Source: Flagellimonas okinawensis (lineage in GTDB: Bacteria; Bacteroidota; Bacteroidia; Flavobacteriales; Flavobacteriaceae). Taken from it: 64,000 nucleotides of DNA. Below are positions 63,001-64,000 of the stretch, in pieces. Each line of letters begins with the position of its first letter. Within the stretch, counting starts at the first letter, position 1. The notes beneath the pieces are model-generated. The model searched no databases, was not told where the DNA came from, and saw only the letters and a program-made list of their open reading frames with translations. The DNA is taken from positions 248,001 to 312,000 of the forward strand of contig NZ_JARFVA010000004.1 in the NCBI RefSeq assembly GCF_029194005.1. Direction: 5' to 3'. Both the position numbers and the translations under genes were made by a program.

Positions 63001-64000
63001 CTTGCGTTTGGTTGAAGGCGAGGCCAGTGATGGAAGTAAAACCAACATTGTGATCTCCAGGACTTCGGAAGTTAAGATTGTAGATCAAAAAACAGGAATT
63101 ACCCTAAGTACAAATAACATTCCTTACGGTTCTCAATTGTTCATCAAGGACGGCGAGAAGATCAGCAAAGGAACGGTTATCTGTGAGTGGGATCCGTATA
63201 ACGGTGTTATTGTTTCTGAATTCTCCGGTAAGATAGCTTACGAGAATATCGAGCAAGGAGTTACTTACCAAGTGGAAATCGATGAACAGACCGGTTTCCA
63301 GGAAAAAGTAATTTCTGAATCCAGAAACAAAAAGTTGATTCCAACCTTGTTGATACAGGATGCTAAAGGAGAAACCTTACGTTCGTACAACCTACCAGTA
63401 GGTTCGCACCTTATGGTGGATGACGGAGATAAGGTGAAGGAAGGTAAGATATTGGTGAAAATCCCACGTAAATCTGCTAAGGCAGGGGATATTACCGGTG
63501 GTCTTCCAAGGGTAACCGAGCTTTTCGAGGCCCGTAACCCATCCAACCCGGCAGTAGTGTCGGAAATAGACGGTGTGGTATCCTTTGGTAAGATCAAGCG
63601 TGGTAACCGTGAGATCATTATCGAGTCCAAGACAGGTGACCTTAAAAAGTACTTGGTCAAATTGTCCAACCAGATTTTGGTACAGGAGAACGACTACGTA
63701 CGTGCAGGTATGCCATTGTCCGATGGTTCCATTACACCAGAAGACATCTTGGCAATCAAAGGACCATCAGCAGTACAACAGTACTTGGTGAACGAGGTAC
63801 AGGAAGTATACCGTTTACAAGGTGTGAAGATCAACGATAAGCACTTTGAGGTGGTTGTGAGACAGATGATGCGTAAAGTGAAGATCCAAGATCCAGGGGA
63901 TACTATTTTCCTTGAAAATCAATTGGTGCACAAAGATGACTTTATCAACGAGAACGATGAGATTTTCGGTAAAAAGGTTGTTGAAGATGCCGGTGATTCA
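60083..64000 (+). CDS. rpoC: DNA-directed RNA polymerase subunit beta' (3' end beyond window)
   Basis: Catalytic subunit, 1306 codons present and open to the window edge. The zinc-ribbon cysteines are in CACGKYKR...[10 protein letters not shown] (about 71-93), the bridge-rim segment [23 protein letters not shown] is intact, and the active-site NADFDGDQM lies at 475-483, with the three Asp that hold Mg. Trigger-loop area [18 protein letters not shown] and the second zinc site [16 protein letters not shown] are also visible. Starts [14 protein letters not shown]. Confidence 0.99.
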   Translation, partial: MARIKDNNAQKRFNKISIGLASPESILAESRGEVLKPETINYRTHKPERDGLFCERIFGPVKDYECACGKYKRIRYRGIVCDRCGVEVTEKKVRRDRVGHINLVVPVAHIWYFRSLPNKIGYLLGLPSKKLDMIIYYERYVVIQPGIAKGPEGEEINKMDFLTEEEYLNILESIPTENQYLEDTDPNKFIAKMGAECLIDILSRIDLEQLSYELRHKANTETSKQRKTEALKRLQVVEALRESQGNRENNPEWMIMKVIPVIPPELRPLVPLDGGRFATSDLNDLYRRVIIRNNRLKRLMEIKAPEVILRNEKRMLQEAVDSLFDNTRKASAVKTESNRPLKSLSDSLKGKQGRFRQNLLGKRVDYSARSVIVVGPELKLYECGLPKDMAAELYKPFIIRKLIERGIVKTVKSAKKIIDKKEPVVWDILENVLKGHPVLLNRAPTLHRLGIQAFQPKLIEGKAIRLHPLACTAFNADFDGDQMAVHLPLGPEAILEAQLLMLASQNILNPANGSPITVPSQDMVLGLYYMTKHKKSTPEEPVLGEGLTFYSSEEVEIAFNEKKVSLNAGIKVRAKDFNEEGELVYQIIETTVGRVLFNTEVPEQAGFINQVLNKKALRNIIGDILAVTDVPTTADFLDKIKAMGYDFAFKGGLSFSLGDIIIPAEKLDMIGEANEQVDGIMMNYNMGLITNNERYNQVIDVWTSTNAMLTELAMKRIREDKQGFNSVYMMLDSGARGSKEQIRQLTGMRGLMAKPKKSTAGGGEIIENPILSNFKEGLSILEYFISTHGARKGLADTALKTADAGYLTRRLVDVSQDVIVNSEDCETLRGIEVEPLKKNEEIVETLGERILGRVSLHDVYNPLTEELILKAGQEINEVDVKRVEAAPIEKIEVRSPLTCEAPQGICAKCYGRNLATNKMVQRGEAVGVVAAQSIGEPGTQLTLRTFHVGGIAGNISEDNKLESKFDGVAEIEDLRLVEGEASDGSKTNIVISRTSEVKIVDQKTGITLSTNNIPYGSQLFIKDGEKISKGTVICEWDPYNGVIVSEFSGKIAYENIEQGVTYQVEIDEQTGFQEKVISESRNKKLIPTLLIQDAKGETLRSYNLPVGSHLMVDDGDKVKEGKILVKIPRKSAKAGDITGGLPRVTELFEARNPSNPAVVSEIDGVVSFGKIKRGNREIIIESKTGDLKKYLVKLSNQILVQENDYVRAGMPLSDGSITPEDILAIKGPSAVQQYLVNEVQEVYRLQGVKINDKHFEVVVRQMMRKVKIQDPGDTIFLENQLVHKDDFINENDEIFGKKVVEDAGDS

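Noticed and set aside
56803-63669. Many minus-strand open frames of 60-170 codons over rpoB and rpoC
   Set aside because: They are shadows of strongly codon-biased genes; none has recognisable domains, promoters or sensible starts.
1-64000. CRISPR arrays, prophage, insertion sequences, rRNA operon
   Set aside because: No regularly spaced repeats, transposase or capsid genes, or rRNA sequence were seen on either strand.

Overview
The window is chromosomal DNA of a member of the Bacteroidota, very probably a marine-type Flavobacteriaceae. The evidence is the protein families present (DUF2851, the PGQ/YAPG small lipoprotein, Bacteroidota-type PEP carboxylase, an acyl-CoA-binding protein beside psd and cdsA), promoters with the TAnnTTTG -7 box, almost no Shine-Dalgarno sequences except one strong one before rpsU, and moderate G+C. 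The exact genus cannot be read from this; Muricauda/Allomuricauda is a guess. No phage, insertion sequence, CRISPR array or rRNA was seen. Almost everything is housekeeping.

Layout. 1-5.8 kb: an aminotransferase cut by the window edge, a secreted retropepsin-like/PDZ protease, a DUF1573 protein and valS. 5.9-9.2 kb: a three-gene sugar unit (GH109/Gfo-Idh-MocA protein, GHMP sugar kinase, sugar nucleotidyltransferase), then a sterol-desaturase-family membrane enzyme. 10.5-15.2 kb, minus strand: rsfS-ftsH-LUD-cdsA-psd-ACBP, a membrane quality-control and phospholipid operon. 15.3-25.9 kb: birA, SRPBCC/pyrE, Nudix, an M14 carboxypeptidase, a PAS kinase with a stand-alone receiver, coaD, ddl, a membrane PASTA protein, an RluD-type synthase and yaaA. 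26-31.9 kb: ppc, a uracil-DNA-glycosylase-family gene, an A+T-rich DCC/orphan/HTTM cassette and a tiny lipoprotein.

31.9-40.3 kb, minus strand: a complete trpEGDCFBA operon followed by an M20 peptidase. It has what looks like a full ribosome-mediated attenuator: an 18-codon leader peptide with three consecutive Trp codons, a hairpin plus T-run before trpE, and a promoter so close that the leader may be leaderless. REP-like palindrome pairs sit in two gaps of the operon. 40.3-42 kb: a marR-nitroreductase-yceI operon with a 16-bp palindrome over its -7 box. 42-49.5 kb: TlpA-like lipoprotein, rhodanese, DUF2851, PspC, K+ channel, AGCS symporter, a ComEA-like gene broken by one in-frame TAA, and an acyl-CoA dehydrogenase.

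49.6-64 kb: translation and transcription genes. rpsU carries a rare strong Shine-Dalgarno. Then come a XerC/D recombinase, hpf, tRNA-Thr/Tyr/Gly/Thr, tuf, tRNA-Trp, secE, nusG, rplKAJL, rpoB and rpoC (cut by the right edge). The tRNA-tuf order and anticodons match the E. coli thrU-tyrU-glyT-thrT-tufB cluster.
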